DNA of 64,000 nucleotides, taken from Mycocentrospora acerina. Taxonomy: Eukaryota; Ascomycota; Dothideomycetes; Pleosporales. Position 1 is the stretch's first letter; each line of letters begins with the position of its first letter. Below the pieces are notes generated by a model. That model was not told the origin of the DNA, did no database searches, and worked only from the letters and a program-made list of their open reading frames with translations. The stretch lies in the NCBI GenBank assembly GCA_022701365.1, contig JAKUHH010000325.1:1-64000 (forward strand), in the 5' to 3' direction. Positions 44,089 to 55,938 of the stretch are shown here, one piece after another. The position numbers and the translations under genes were made by a program.

Positions 44089-46614
44089 GTCTCAATAATG
44101 TGTTTGTTTTGGATAGACGATTGTCTTCACCCTGTTGGTTGAGTAAGTGGATAGAAAAGAGTAAATAGAATGTAAATGAATGTATGAGTGAACAAATGAT
44201 CAATCGTAGGGGTAGGCTTGCTACTCTAGGCAATAAAGAAGGTATAGTAACGATTGACTAGCGGATAAAGACAGACGTGCAAGGAACTGGCAATTGTTCT
44301 CTCGGCGTTCTGCAATAAAGATATACTTATTTCAAGCCTCCCAAAGTCCGTCAATTACGGGTGCTACTTTTTGAGTCGAAAGGAGAGAACCCTAAAGCCG
44401 AAACACTCCAAGACGGCAAACATTGGGCGATCCTCATTTTCGGACCGAATGTAAGATTCTGTATGGAAAACAGAAGTGCTCTTGCGTACAAATTTTCGGG
44501 CCTTCAGGAAGCAGAATTGAAAAAGTATTTCATCAAACTGGATTTCTATGCTGCCTAAGCATACAAATTAGAATGAAAAGTTGACTAAGGGCGCCACACT
44601 GCAATTTCCAATGCAAACCGGCACGGACATGAAAGCGCGAGAAAGACTACCAAATTAATACGAATCCGACCCGTACTCATAGCACTAAGCAACGATCGTT
44701 TAAAAAGGCGAAAATGTAACATCTAACTGAAACCTTTACGATCCTCAACGGCCTCTGCAATACATACTCCAATCATATCGGTGAATACGGCTGCGCTGGC
44801 CGACCCTGATCATTTTTGTAATCATATGTTTTGGCGTAGGGCTGGTGCTAAAATGTATGAGACAATAGAGTAATTAGCAGATAACACACACCCTTTTCAG
44901 GCAGTAGAGAACAGGATTGTCTGCTATTGATGCACAAGAATCTATCCAAGTATAAATGTACAAAAAAGACGTAGTTATACTCTTGTTAACAACGCATCAA
45001 TTCGAACGTGAGCACTACGGACAGGAACATAATACGCAATGTCAATCAATGCATTTGGTGTAAATCGCTATGACATCTATCTGCCCACTGCTTAAGGCTG
45101 GTTATGTCGCTCGATTCGTAGATGACGGAGACTATCAAGGAAATATGAAATTTTGTCTCAGTCTTAGCCGCGGATGGCCCCGCAGGCTGATGACAACCAA
45201 GTAGAGCGTGCAATCGGATTTACCAGAAAATTTTTAAATGCTCGAAGAGTTTCGAATTTTCTGTAGTCAGCAACTTAGCCCTTTCGCTCCAGGAGGTGAT
45301 CGTCTGCCGCAATTTAGGGGTAAGTAATATAGCTAGCCAATAACCGCACCCGTGACCAATAAACAAAAATTCTTGGTCAGTGATACAGTAAGCATCAGTC
45401 AACGTCTGCTTGAATCACTATCAGCCTTTTATCTTTATGCGAAACCCGACGCGTAATAAGTAATGACGCATATTATCGTAAGCGACAGTTTTCACCTCCT
45501 TAAAACTGGTGGGTCAACTTTACTTCACAAGCAGACAGGTAGGTTCAAGTCAAAACAATGTTTCCAGTGGATGCAGCTTGATTAAACACTCAAATCAATT
45601 GTTGATTTTATGTTCTGATAAAGAGCTTCTGATGAATACGCGAACCTCATGGAAAGCTGGTGACTTTTGCACGTCTTCACATCAAGACTTGGAGTTGTTT
45701 GCTCAGGTTGAACTTCTCGTCAGCCGAGTTTTGTTGAGCTATGTGCTAACTAAAGCACTTTAATGAAGATGAATGAAAGCTTACTTGCAAAACTGCTAAT
45801 ATTAAGTCCTTCGTGCAATGAACCTATTTCATTTAGATTTGTAGAGATGTCAAGGAGAAACAGGGTCATTTGTCGCTAGGCGACATAATGAAGTCTGTAG
45901 AAGTCACGAGTTTAAATTCGAGTATCTTTTTGAGATGAGACTTCATTCCTCTACGTATTGAACAATCGTTCACATGAAATCACAGTTGATCACTTTTTGG
46001 CTGAGCTAGCAGGGTAGAACGCATAATGACGCAAGTATTAAACCTCCGTCGAAGCAGGTACCCTCAGCCGACTGATCTAGCTACAATTGTCTGCTAAAGG
46101 GCCAGTAAAACAATCAAAAATCTGAGCCACATCTTACTCGAAAGCAAAGACGGTCACCTTACTCATCGCACAAGTTAAACCTCAGGGTCAGACAAGGAAA
46201 AGGCAGCTTGAGCGGGGTCTTGAACTAAAAGCGTTCCCTCACTAAGTTCCGTCTACCCGAATACGAAAGAATCTTTGGGAGTCTTTCTAGAATGTGAAAA
46301 GACTCAGAGTATCTAGTTTATCATCTTTTCGATTTAAAAATGATATTGCTATGTGTCTTGTGATCGCGGGTCCAGCCGCAGCTGATAATTTCTTTTTCAA
46401 CGGCTGAACAGCTATCAGCCGTACAGCTGATGGAGGCAAGCCACATAAGCCAGAGATGATTTAAAATGACAACACAATCAAAAGGTTCGCTTTAGAAAAT
46501 CAAAGAGTTCTTGATATCTTGGCTCATTCCTAACCTTCTTCTCATTTACATTGTGTAACCAGCTTCAGATCCATCACTCAGATAATCAATAGCTGTTCCG
46601 AGCGTTTGAGCACT
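44089..46614. other. 2.5-kb gene-free spacer
   Basis: No gene. 45850-45945 includes GTCACGAGTTTAAATTCGAG, loosely like a tRNA T arm, but no cloverleaf can be drawn. The frame at 44361-44558 lacks an ATG. Confidence 0.5.
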
Positions 46615-47427
46615 ATGACGACCAGTTTAGTCGCTGATTATGAGATCAAGCTTCTCCTCAAGCCTTCTGAAGTTCTTGGACACAACAACAAACTCAATGA
46701 GGCGGTTTTGTCGGCGTTCTCTATTTCGTCGAGTACGAAGAAAATGAGCGTCCAATTCGTTGATACCAAGAAGCAAGACATCAACAACAACGGGTGGAAT
46801 CTTCGCATCCGCAAGTCTGAAGGAGATAACTTTTTTGAGTCAACATTCAAGAAGCGCTATCCAGTCAACAGTGGCTTCTCAACTACCGCCGATGGCAACA
46901 TTAAAGCAGCACTCAAGACGGCCGAAGGAGAGGGGTTTGATTCGTCTACTAGCTATGAAGCGCAGATCGAAGTGGGGTACCAACAGCAGACCCTCTCCCT
47001 AAGTTACAATCAGAAGATCTCCGACAAGGGTTTCGAAGGAATGGATCTTCCTCTTGAAGAAGACTCACGTACAGTCCTCACGAGCAAAGCGCCGAATGAA
47101 TTTAAAAACTGGTCTGTAAACAACTGGGGCACTCAGCATCTTGCAGACTCCATAATTTACGGTCCAGTGCTTGCGAAGCGGTCCAAAGGAAGCTGGGACG
47201 AGTTCAAATTATATGTTGAGGTGTGGCTAATCAGAAAAAGCAAAACTGACGCAACCCTTGAACCTGTCGTAGAGGCCTCATTCAAAACAGCAGATACAAG
47301 GAAGGCTTTGGAAGGTCGCACCAAACTCGCAGAATATCTGAAAAATCAAGGATGGTTGATTCCTGAGGATTCATTGAAGACGAAACTGATCATGGAGAGG
47401 TACGGAGAAACTGCGAAAAATACCTGA
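46615..47427 (+). CDS. CYTH-like domain protein
   Basis: Single-exon, 270 residues from ATG 46615. DYEIKLLL near the start resembles the ExExK opening of CYTH/triphosphate tunnel proteins. QFVDTKKQDINNNGWNLRIR matches the Y-x-DT...L...G-x-x-LR-x-R segment, and SFKTADTRKALEGRTKLAEYL with KTKLIMERY fits the C-terminal half. CYTH enzymes hydrolyse triphosphate compounds using charged residues in a beta tunnel. The N-terminal ExExK is incomplete, so catalysis is uncertain. There is no signal peptide or membrane segment. It stands alone between long spacers. Confidence 0.65.
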   Translation: MTTSLVADYEIKLLLKPSEVLGHNNKLNEAVLSAFSISSSTKKMSVQFVDTKKQDINNNGWNLRIRKSEGDNFFESTFKKRYPVNSGFSTTADGNIKAALKTAEGEGFDSSTSYEAQIEVGYQQQTLSLSYNQKISDKGFEGMDLPLEEDSRTVLTSKAPNEFKNWSVNNWGTQHLADSIIYGPVLAKRSKGSWDEFKLYVEVWLIRKSKTDATLEPVVEASFKTADTRKALEGRTKLAEYLKNQGWLIPEDSLKTKLIMERYGETAKNT

Positions 47428-48566
47428 GAGATCACATAGTGTGACAGGTGAGCTTTCTTACGGAGTTTGAAAATTTTTAGTTTGATTTAGTCTCCATGCT
47501 CTTGATTTATCTTTATGCAGCAGAGTCTAAACTATGTTGAGTTATTTTAGTTTTTGAATTTATGGTGTATCAACTATCAACGGAAGGCTCAACTGGTACT
47601 CAAATACGTCGACGAGCCTGAAACCAAAGACGACGCGATGTATAGCAATAAGGCATTGCAAAAATAATTTGTCACTATTGACATGTCTCTAAAAGAAATA
47701 TTTAACTGAACACATCGGTTACAAGTAAACAAATGTGATTATTACCCAGTTTGAGTTAGCTTGAATTTGATATTTCACATAAACAGTCGTGAGCTTATTG
47801 TTACATGATATTTGCTTTCTAATTCAACCTAACAGTAAACAAATATGCTTATCTAGTTTTAACAGCTCGATGTGATCAATATTCGGTAGTATGCAGAGAT
47901 ATAGCCAATAATGCTCGATGATTGGCGTTACAAGGGCAGCCGTCTGCATAACGGCATGACACGGATAAATGCTAACAAGGTTCCGCAGATATAAGCAGAA
48001 TATATCAGTCCATTCGTAGCATGCTTCTATATCCGTGGAGAACATGGATATGGGTGGCCGCATTAATTACCTCTAATCTTAGCGATACGGGTTTGTGTGC
48101 TATGAATGATGTGAGATGCTCAACTTTGCCAGAGAATGTTCAAATCAAGCTAAACAAGCTGATTTTTATGCCAATGGCAGGAGGTAATTTACTGTAAGCT
48201 ATTACATTGGTGGATAGTTAATGCGCTCTCTTGCGGGAAGCATTTGCTGCAATTATGGGCAGACTTTTGGTTATTCCTGAATTCACACAACTCCTTCTCG
48301 ATGTAGGAGATGGATGTAGAATTTAACTGCTACATTGATTCCATGTTTTATCTCTCCGTCAAGCAAGCGATTTATTCGATCACTGCCGGGAAGCTCACAC
48401 ACCGACTTTGAAACGCATCTAAAGTGACAGACAGGTGTAGAACTAGGATGTGGTGCATTGATGTCTCTGCACTCTTCAAGCATATTGATTTCCGAAAGAT
48501 TCCCCCAGAGACCGAATGGCTCCGAGTATTTCTTCGAAAAATGAGATAGCTACTGACGTGCTGCAG

Positions 48567-48634
48567 CTTGCCGATAACTTGCCGCAACATGCCGCTGATG
48601 CCGCCGACGACTTGCCGCCGATATGCCGATGATG
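48567..48634. repeat. Array of six TGCCG words at 8-15 nt spacing
   Basis: (T/A)TGCCG occurs six times in 68 bases, separated by GATAAC, CAACA, CTGA, CCGACGAC, CCGATA and similar. It sits 420-490 bp upstream of the cyanide hydratase ATG in otherwise AT-rich DNA. It could be a decayed minisatellite or a cluster of sites for a CGGCA-binding regulator. Confidence 0.6.
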
Positions 48635-48947
48635 CTTAGGTAAATTGTTGCTGGGGCCATGTCGCTCACGTGTTTATTCAATGTCATCGTACGCCTTTCG
48701 ATGGTTGATTGGTTTTTTTAGTGATTCAATCCACTTTTTTTTACTATGCTGTCCTCGGATCTTGTTCAGCATAGAGCTCCAGAAGGCTGGCCTTGAGTTT
48801 ATTGGATCCCAGTCTAACAACTTCTCGACGGCACAAGCCGGAACAGTGCAGAGATGGTCGTGACATGTGTCAAAATAACTGGAGGTGTATCATCATTGTC
48901 TTAGAATTACTGCAAGGGTGTGAAAGCTCATATGAGGGTAACTGGAG

Positions 48948-48955
48948 TATATAAA
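48948..48955 (+). promoter_or_regulatory. TATA box of cyanide hydratase
   Basis: TATATAAA, 97 bases before the ATG at 49052, followed by a CA-rich leader (CACTCATACATCCAAACC) typical of highly expressed fungal genes. Confidence 0.6.
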
Positions 48956-49051
48956 CTCAACATTTGCAGGTCATAATATATCAACACTCATACATCCAAA
49001 CCAACTCCTCACTTCCACAAGATTCACCCTGTACAAGTTCTATCTTTCAAT

Positions 49052-50280
49052 ATGCCTCTCACCAAATACAAGGCTGCTGTCGTATGTAGCTCTTCAATCT
49101 CATGTTTTCACAACTGACAAGCATGTAGGTGACCTCTGAGCCTAACTGGTTCGACCTTGAGGGTGGTGTTCAAAAGACAATCAACTTCATCAATGAAGCT
49201 GGTCAAGCTGGATGCAAGTTGATTGCATTCCCCGAAGTCTGGATCCCAGGCTATCCGTACTGGATGTGGAAAGTCAACTATCAGCAATCACTTCCGATGC
49301 TGAAGAAATACCGCGAGAATTCGCTTCCAGTAGACTCCGAAGAGTTCAGACGTATCCGCCGCGCTGCCCGAGACAACCAGATGTAAGTTTTACCACATCT
49401 GCCGTGTCCAGGCTACTGACCATATCCAGACATGTCTCCCTTGGCTTCTCGGAAATTGACCACGCAACCCTATACCTTACTCAAGCTTTGATTAGTCCTA
49501 CCGGTGAAGTCATCAATCACCGCCGTAAGATCAAGCCCACGCATGTGGAGAAGCTCGTATATGGCGATGGATCAGGCGACACATTTCAATCCGTTACATC
49601 CACTGAGCTCGGACGTCTCGGACAGCTCAATTGCTGGGAGAACATGAACCCATTCTTGAAGGCGCTCAACGTGTCCGCTGGAGAGCAGATTCACATCGCC
49701 GCCTGGCCCGTGTACCCCGGCAAAGAAACATTGAAGTATCCTGACCCTGCGACAAACGTTGCAGAGCCCGCTTCCGATCTTGTAACTCCTGCATACGCCA
49801 TTGAAACCGGTACCTGGACACTGGCTCCATTCCAGAGATTGAGTGTCGAGGGACTCAAGATAAACACACCCGAGGGTGTAGAGCCTGAAACTGATCCTTC
49901 AACATACAACGGCCATGCCCGTATCTATAAGCCGGATGGATCACTTGTGGCCAAGCCAGACAAGGACTTTGACGGTCTCTTGTTTGTTGACGTAAGTGCA
50001 TCTCTGAATGAATTCTTCAAGCTCCTTCTAAATACATGCATAGATCGATTTGAACGAGTGCCACTTGACAAAGGCTCTGGCTGATTTCTCTGGACATTAC
50101 ATGCGTCCTGATCTTATCCGTCTTCTGGTAGACACTCGTCGGAAGGAACTTATTACTGAGGTTGATGGAGACGGTGGCATTGCGACTTACTCTACTCGCG
50201 AACGTCTTGGATTGAATGTTCCACTCGATGCCGGCAAGGAGGAAGATAAGAAAGCTCCAACAGCTGCCACGGGATTGTAG
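49052..50280 (+). CDS. cht: Cyanide hydratase (nitrilase superfamily)
   Basis: Converts hydrogen cyanide to formamide (EC 4.2.1.66) in the cytoplasm, usually as helical oligomers. Exons are 49052-49081, 49129-49382, 49430-49991 and 50044-50280, giving 360 residues, the family length. Introns are 47-52 nt with GTATGT or GTAAGT donors. The catalytic triad is visible: Glu46 (FPEVWIPGYPYWMWK), Lys128 (NHRRKIKPTHVEK) and Cys163 (GQLNCWENMNP). The stretch HIAAWPVYPG and the C-terminal DFSGHYMRPDLIRLLVDTRR are very close to known fungal cyanide hydratases. A TATA box and TGCCG array lie upstream. Its function is detoxifying plant or fungal cyanide. The 10-codon first exon was chosen because MPLTKYKAAVVTSEP matches the family start. 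Confidence 0.95.
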
Positions 50281-50816
50281 TAGACCTATCAATCGTAGAA
50301 AATGTACACATTGCGCTGCATGTGTACGAGCTCGCCTAGTTGTTAATCTCATTTAGTCGGCTATCAAATCAATCTCTTCTCCCTAGAAAGAAACAACATT
50401 ATGCCTGCATTTATATGGCTGATCCGGGTTAAGATAATAAGGTTGCAACTATAGATCATGAAGCTTACTGTGATAAAAAGTAGAAGTTTCATGATTAAAA
50501 TGGCATCAACTCAAGATTATTACATAGAAAAACTTTACATATCAGCTTCTTTTGGGATCAAATCTTATTAGCTTTGGATCTCGGGCTGATTTACTATGAT
50601 TAAAAAGTGCATGTAGATCAATTATACATTGCTAAAACTTCAACTGACTTTAAACTTCTCCGTTTGATTCTCTCAAAAATCGCCAAGTACAACACCATAT
50701 GACATTGTTATTTCGACTGTCCCTTGAGGATGGTAGTTGTGGAGAGCTTCTCGTAATTCTCATCCACTAATCTCGAATTTGTATCCTCTATGTCTTCTAA
50801 TTCCCAAATCCTTCAT
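50281..50816. other. Intergenic between convergent genes
   Basis: 536 bp of AT-rich 3' flanks of cyanide hydratase and the patatin gene; nothing else seen. Confidence 0.5.
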
Positions 50817-52049
50817 CTATGCTGCAATACGCTCTACAATGTCTTTTGCACATTTTGGACATCCGTCACAGCAGAGAGAACATACCGCTTGTTCGATCCA
50901 CTTCTGACTGTCCTCAGCTTCGAGATAATTTTGCGTGAGCTTTTTGAGATCATCCATCCTCGTATAATCCGCAAGTCCGATCTTGTTCTTCCCGAGATGC
51001 GGGTTGAAGCGAATATAGAGAGTTTTTTTGTGCTCTCCTCGTCTGTTGAGATGTGACATGTGCCTTGAAAAGTCTTTACCTTTGGCGTTTGTATTTGTAG
51101 CAAAATCCATTACTTCAGATGCCACTCCAACGAGCTTGAACCAAGAGTCTGAAGGAGATCCCGCTGTAACATATCCCGTACCCAGGCTGATGACGCACGA
51201 TATTGGAGGTGGCGGCTCTTCCGGTTGGACAAGGTCGTATCTTGAGTACCACAACTGATCTATCGGATTATTGTTAAGCAGACCTCCGTCCCAAAAGTGT
51301 AATTTCTGTTCGTCTTCCGGAAATTTCACTTCTGGGAAGAACGTTGGAGCTGCGGATGTTGCCCTCGCAGTAAGGCTGATGGTTAATTTGTCTTGATATT
51401 TGTTCATCACGTCATTGGCGATAGATTTGGTGTAAAGATTGTTGTTCTTGTAGCATCGAAGCAATACTGTCTCAGCGCGATTTTGTGCTGTAGTACAACA
51501 GAAACTATGGGTATTGGTTAGCCAAGCATCTATTTTCTAAACAGTGATGACTTACACTCTGCCAGCTTCGGGGTGGTGTAACGGAGCATCGCCTTTTAGT
51601 TTCCGATCATTCTCGTCCAATCCAAACTCAGCAACAACTTCGTCAATAGCTTTTTTCAAGTCTGTATCGCTGAAACGACTATTTTGTACTATGCTTTTAC
51701 TATTGTTGACAAAGGATGCTACTTTGGCAGGAAGGACACGACTGATATTATACCCGTAGACCTTGGGGCTAAAGACGTTTGATGAAATCTTATCATACTG
51801 TCTGATGGCATCTTCTGCAGTCATACGCAGCCGAAATAGCATGATACCGATAATGCCTCCCGTACTGGTGCCTGCAGCAAGCTCAAAGTAATCCGAAGGG
51901 CGAGGTGTTTTTTCTAGTCCCTTTCGGGCTTTGACCCGATTCATCAGCTCTTTCAATACGACCAGAGACGCGATACCTCGCACACCACCTCCATCAAGGG
52001 CGAGAAGTCGAGCACCATTGAGGTGTCTGGTGATTGGCTTATATACCAT
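50817..52049 (-). CDS. Patatin-like phospholipase
   Basis: Ser-Asp dyad acyl hydrolase acting on membrane or storage lipids. Exons are 51556-52049 and 50817-51504, with intron 51505-51555 (GTAAGT), 393 residues. The anion hole is DGGGVRG (19-25), the nucleophile Ser62 in GTSTGG, and the dyad Asp in WDGGLLNNNP. CVISLGTGYV follows. The C terminus has CSLCCDGCPKCAKD, a Cys-rich tail. The frame is also open upstream to an ATG at 52151. I prefer the ATG at 52049 because its context (GAAACCATGG) is ideal and the extra 34 residues look non-conserved. Stand-alone patatins of this size occur widely in fungi; some are coupled to NLR-type proteins, but none is visible here. Confidence 0.9.
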
Positions 52050-53178
52050 GGTTTCTCGAGGTGAATCGACGAGAATAAATTGGTGTTTGCAAGATAATTC
52101 AAGTACAGATAAATGTGTCGAGCAATGAGGCGTTCGTACGATCGCATACATATACTTCTGCGTGCCCCCTATGATGGTTTGGTGTTATGTCTGATTTTCG
52201 GGCCTATCCGCGTACTCAAAGACACATCGCTTGTTCCGGCACCAAAAATTTGAATTGTAGCGACTAGTGTTGGCACTAAAGAGGTTCAGCTGAGTGTACC
52301 CTAGTCAGTCGGCCGGCACATGAGCGCGACTCTGTCAAGGAGATTCAAAAATTCACCTCTTTCGTATAGTTACAATATTGCGGAGGCGACAGGTCTGTAG
52401 CCGACGAGGATTATTGCTCAATCTTCAGCTGCAGCCAGCAACGCCACCCTGGGCTGGGCCGAGCCAGCGCCCCGACGGCGGCGGCGCTAACGATGGTTCC
52501 CCTGACCGGGTAATGGCGCCCTGAAATGTGATGTACCACACAACCTCACAATCGTTGTCTAAAAGTTCAACGCGCTGAATTTAAGTCTTTTAGCCATTTC
52601 CAGGAGAAAGTCAATGACTTTGTGGCTGTAGAGTGGTGCTGCGGAGTCCTAGATTGGAATTGGTTACTAGTCAAGACAACAATACGTTCTGAGCATGTCT
52701 AAAAGCGGATTAGAAACTGCCAATGAGCTTACGTATGGTTTATTGTGCATGCACAAATGCTAAGTTGTTGACTTCCAAATGTTACATTCTCTCATCGGGG
52801 TATGGAGCGGATGTGTACAAAGCAGGCAATATCGGTCCAAGCCGCGCGAAGTTGCATAAACCGTGATAGCAGACTTGCTACGTAACCCTTGCACTAAACT
52901 TCAGCTCGTTAGCGGCACAAACGTTTTCTTAGCACAGGAAATACTCTGAAGAGGAACCTGCTAAACAGAGAAAACATTGCTGTCTGTCTTGTTCGGTCTT
53001 CTGTTAAACGTACATGACGACGCGTAATCCGGTGATTATCTTTTGGTGCTTATTCTGGATGGTAACGGGCTAGGTAGTTGAGCGCTAGCATGAGACTAGT
53101 GCATCATCTGTGCAACGCACAACCAAATCACCTGAGTCAGGCTATTGTTCCCGCCTCTTACGCCTTCCCATACGCAAA
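52050..53178. other. Divergent intergenic region
   Basis: Promoters of the patatin gene (minus) and the zinc-cluster regulator (plus). It has a GC-rich core (52430-52510) with CGACGGCGGCGGCG. No gene. Confidence 0.45.
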
Positions 53179-55057
53179 ATGCGAACTCTTGCCATTCCAG
53201 CCTCAGTCACGAAACGGAAGCAAGCATGTAGAAGTTGTCGGCTACGTAAAAAGAGGTGTGATGTAGGAATCCCCAACATGCGATTGTAAGAATGTCGTGG
53301 CTGATACTTTGAAGGCACTGCAACCCGCTTGCTCGTTGTGCAACAGATGGGGAATTCAGTGCGAATACACAACCCTCGTTTCAGACCGCAGAGAGGTTAC
53401 TGCGCGTTTGCAGTCTCGTTCTGGCGGGCTATTGCCGACGCAGCTGCTCCCTATTCCAATTGCTAATCCAAATGAGAACGGCACACCAGATTACATGCAG
53501 TTCGCTGGCATGAATTTCAATCTGTCTTCTAATGTGCAAGTACGAGAAGATACTCAAGTAGATCATCCAGCGGCAAACGCGATGTTCTCATCATCAGCGC
53601 ATGACTTCAGTCTCGACCTTGAAGCAGATTTGTTTGCAGCGACATCATTACCTTCCAATGAGATTCTACTTGAGCTCGCCGAACTCTTCTTTGTGCATAT
53701 GTATTATATCTTTCCCTGCTTCCACAAAGCATCCTTTATGGCCGAACTAAGCAATGGAAGCTTGCAAAAAAACGCGATGTTATTATTATACGCAATATGT
53801 TGTCTTGCCTCACGTTTTCATCCTGACACTTCTGTCAAACAGCGCCAGGAAGGCTGGTATGAACAAGCAAAGTTTATCTACGAGCTCACTCGTCGGACCC
53901 CCGATTCGGGTCTGCGCACTATCCAGGCGGTACTGCTTCTTATATTCCACAGTCAGACGGTTGGAGACTTCTCCACTAGCTGGTTACTCCTCGGGAAGGC
54001 ATGGAGACAAGCCGCCGCTCTCGAACTAAACCGTATGGATGCTGATAACATGGTCGAGTCTCAACAAAACACCGCTGTTAACCACGAAAGGTCTCACTAC
54101 TTTGGAAAGATCGAAGGAATGACTTCACTTGAAAAGGAAGAATACAGACGGACGTTGTGGCTCTATTTCATGATGGACCGCAACCATACGTGGCCTACCG
54201 GTTGGCCCACTGCAATTACAGAGCTTCGGTTCAAGGTTGATATTCCACTTGCGGATTCAGTTTTTCAGGCCATGGATCGAGCAGTAGAGAGCACACAACC
54301 GGAGAACGTACCCTTTACTATGAAATTGAGCCGTCTCATCGCTGATCTGTCGACTGGGAAAGACCCTCTGAATCATTTTCACTACATCTGTGTTGCATAT
54401 GTTTTGCTCGGTCGTATCACCGAACTTCTACATTCACTGCATGGCGTGCCCAACACACCTGAATATGCAGAGGAATGTGCTAAGCTAGACTTACTGATTG
54501 TCGAATTTCGACTCACCATACCGCGACGCGCAATTTCGATTATCGGATCAGAGCCAGCAGACTGTGGCTATGTCGTCTGGCTGAATCTCATTCTGGATAC
54601 GGCAGCAATCTTGTTACACTTTAGGTGCTCCCAGAACGTACCTGTTTCTAATGCAAGTGATCAATTCATGTTTGCTGTAGCAGCGGCCCGTAATACCGCG
54701 AAGATCATCAAAGACGCATCGCGGATATCCGTAGAGCTGTTGCTGTCCGCGCATATTGGCTCCTCTCTATACATTGCGGCGTGTGTACTTGTGATTCAAT
54801 GGCGAATGACAGGCGATGAGAGCTTGAAAGCGGATATCGCATTGTTTACTTTAGTGTTTGAGAGAATGGATGATGTTTTCGCATTTATTGGGTTAAAATA
54901 TAAGCTTGCGTTGGAGCATGACTTGAAAAGAGATGAGCATGATATGCGAAATTTGAGGGATCGCGGGTCTAGAGGACTTCTTGCAGATTGTTCAAAATGG
55001 ACTTTTGTGAGAGATGAGTTGAATAGGCGGGGCGTCAATACCTCTGGTATAGACTAG
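53179..55057 (+). CDS. Zn(II)2Cys6 transcription factor
   Basis: A 608-residue nuclear regulator. Exon 1 (53179-53262) is joined to 53315-55057 by a 52-nt intron that falls inside the zinc cluster. The joined sequence has Cys17, 20, 27, 34, 37 and 44 with the canonical C-x2-C-x6-C-x6-C-x2-C-x6-C spacing and a basic RLRKKR patch. Residues about 130-400 form a Fungal_trans domain (ELFFVHMYYIFPCFHKASF, SWLLLGKAWRQAAALELNR). A shorter start at 53297 would lose half the DNA-binding cysteines. It opens a group of closely spaced enzyme and transporter genes and is a good candidate for their local regulator. Confidence 0.93.
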
Positions 55058-55128
55058 GAAAGCAAGGCGTGGTATAGCTACAGCCGACATATCGCCATTT
55101 CGATCTATACTTTGCAGAACCAGAAGCT

Positions 55129-55938
55129 TCAGCTATAATCCGAAACTAACAGCCGCCCTCCATCGCTGGTAACTTGTCCTCCATTTGCAAATCGATCTTT
55201 CATGATCCATCCATACGCTTCGGCAATGTCTTCCGGTTGTCCCAGGGTGTTTGTTAAACTATACGACTTCACAAACACTTCCATTTCCTTTTCACTAACT
55301 TGGCTGAGGAACCTTGATAAAAGTTCTGTTTGGATAGCACCAGGTATGACGATGTTCACGCGGATAGGTGCCAAGTCGACCGCGAGACCGCGTGTTAATC
55401 CCTCTGAAGCGGCACCCCAAGCTGCACCAAACGTCCAATTCGGCATGGGTCGATGCGTATTTGTACCTCCAGTGAGAGTCATGGATGAAGAACTAGACTG
55501 GTATATATATCGCCCCGTACATAGCAGCTTAGCGATGATTGAGGGCCCTAAAAAGCGAACTTTGAAGCCATGCATCGCACTCTCTACGGTAACGCTGGCA
55601 ATTTTTGGCATGTCGCTTACATCACCTGCAGTGAACACAATGTGGTCGAATTTCTTCATGCTGCCTTCCGTTGCCTTCTCGAGCATATATCTGAGGTTGT
55701 CTTCCAGATTGTCGAGGTCGAGCAAATCAACGGCAAGCCCAGCTACGTACGACGAAGAGATGTTTGGATAATTTGACCGCAGTTCATCCGTCTTTTTATC
55801 GACCTTGAGCTGAGCTGATCCTGAGATGGTGACTCGGGCTCCGTACGAGAGTGCCATGTTAGCGACGGCATAGCCTATACCTGAGGTTCCACCAAAGACG
55901 AGGATGCGAGTATTCGCAAGGCGGTTGACGTGAGCCAT
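55129..55938 (-). CDS. Short-chain dehydrogenase-like protein without Tyr/Lys pair
   Basis: A 269-residue intronless SDR-fold protein. The cofactor motif GGTSGIG is at 16-22, a FTAGD segment replaces NNAG, and RVNIVIPGAIQTELL follows the active-site helix. Where classical SDRs have Y-x-x-x-K this protein reads F-G-A-A-W-G, so both Tyr and Lys are absent; the SSSSS stretch before it keeps the Ser. An SDR subgroup with the same loss exists in bacteria and fungi. The frame runs upstream to 56049, but the ATG at 55938 gives the usual N terminus. It is tail-to-tail with the regulator (71 bp apart). It may bind NAD(P) without standard hydride-transfer chemistry. Confidence 0.88.
   Translation of the reverse strand: MAHVNRLANTRILVFGGTSGIGYAVANMALSYGARVTISGSAQLKVDKKTDELRSNYPNISSSYVAGLAVDLLDLDNLEDNLRYMLEKATEGSMKKFDHIVFTAGDVSDMPKIASVTVESAMHGFKVRFLGPSIIAKLLCTGRYIYQSSSSSMTLTGGTNTHRPMPNWTFGAAWGAASEGLTRGLAVDLAPIRVNIVIPGAIQTELLSRFLSQVSEKEMEVFVKSYSLTNTLGQPEDIAEAYGWIMKDRFANGGQVTSDGGRLLVSDYS

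Larger units (their letters stand above)
47428..49051. other. Intergenic and promoter of cyanide hydratase
   Basis: No gene. The right half holds a TGCCG array (48567-48634) and a TATA box (48948-48955). Confidence 0.5.

Noticed and set aside
45880..45945. tRNA gene suggested by GTCACGAGTTTAAATTCGAG
   Set aside because: Only a T-arm-like hairpin is visible; no acceptor pairing, D arm or anticodon arm can be built.
50817..52151. Patatin as part of an NLR immune protein
   Set aside because: No NACHT, NB-ARC or repeat domain follows within reach; it is a stand-alone patatin.
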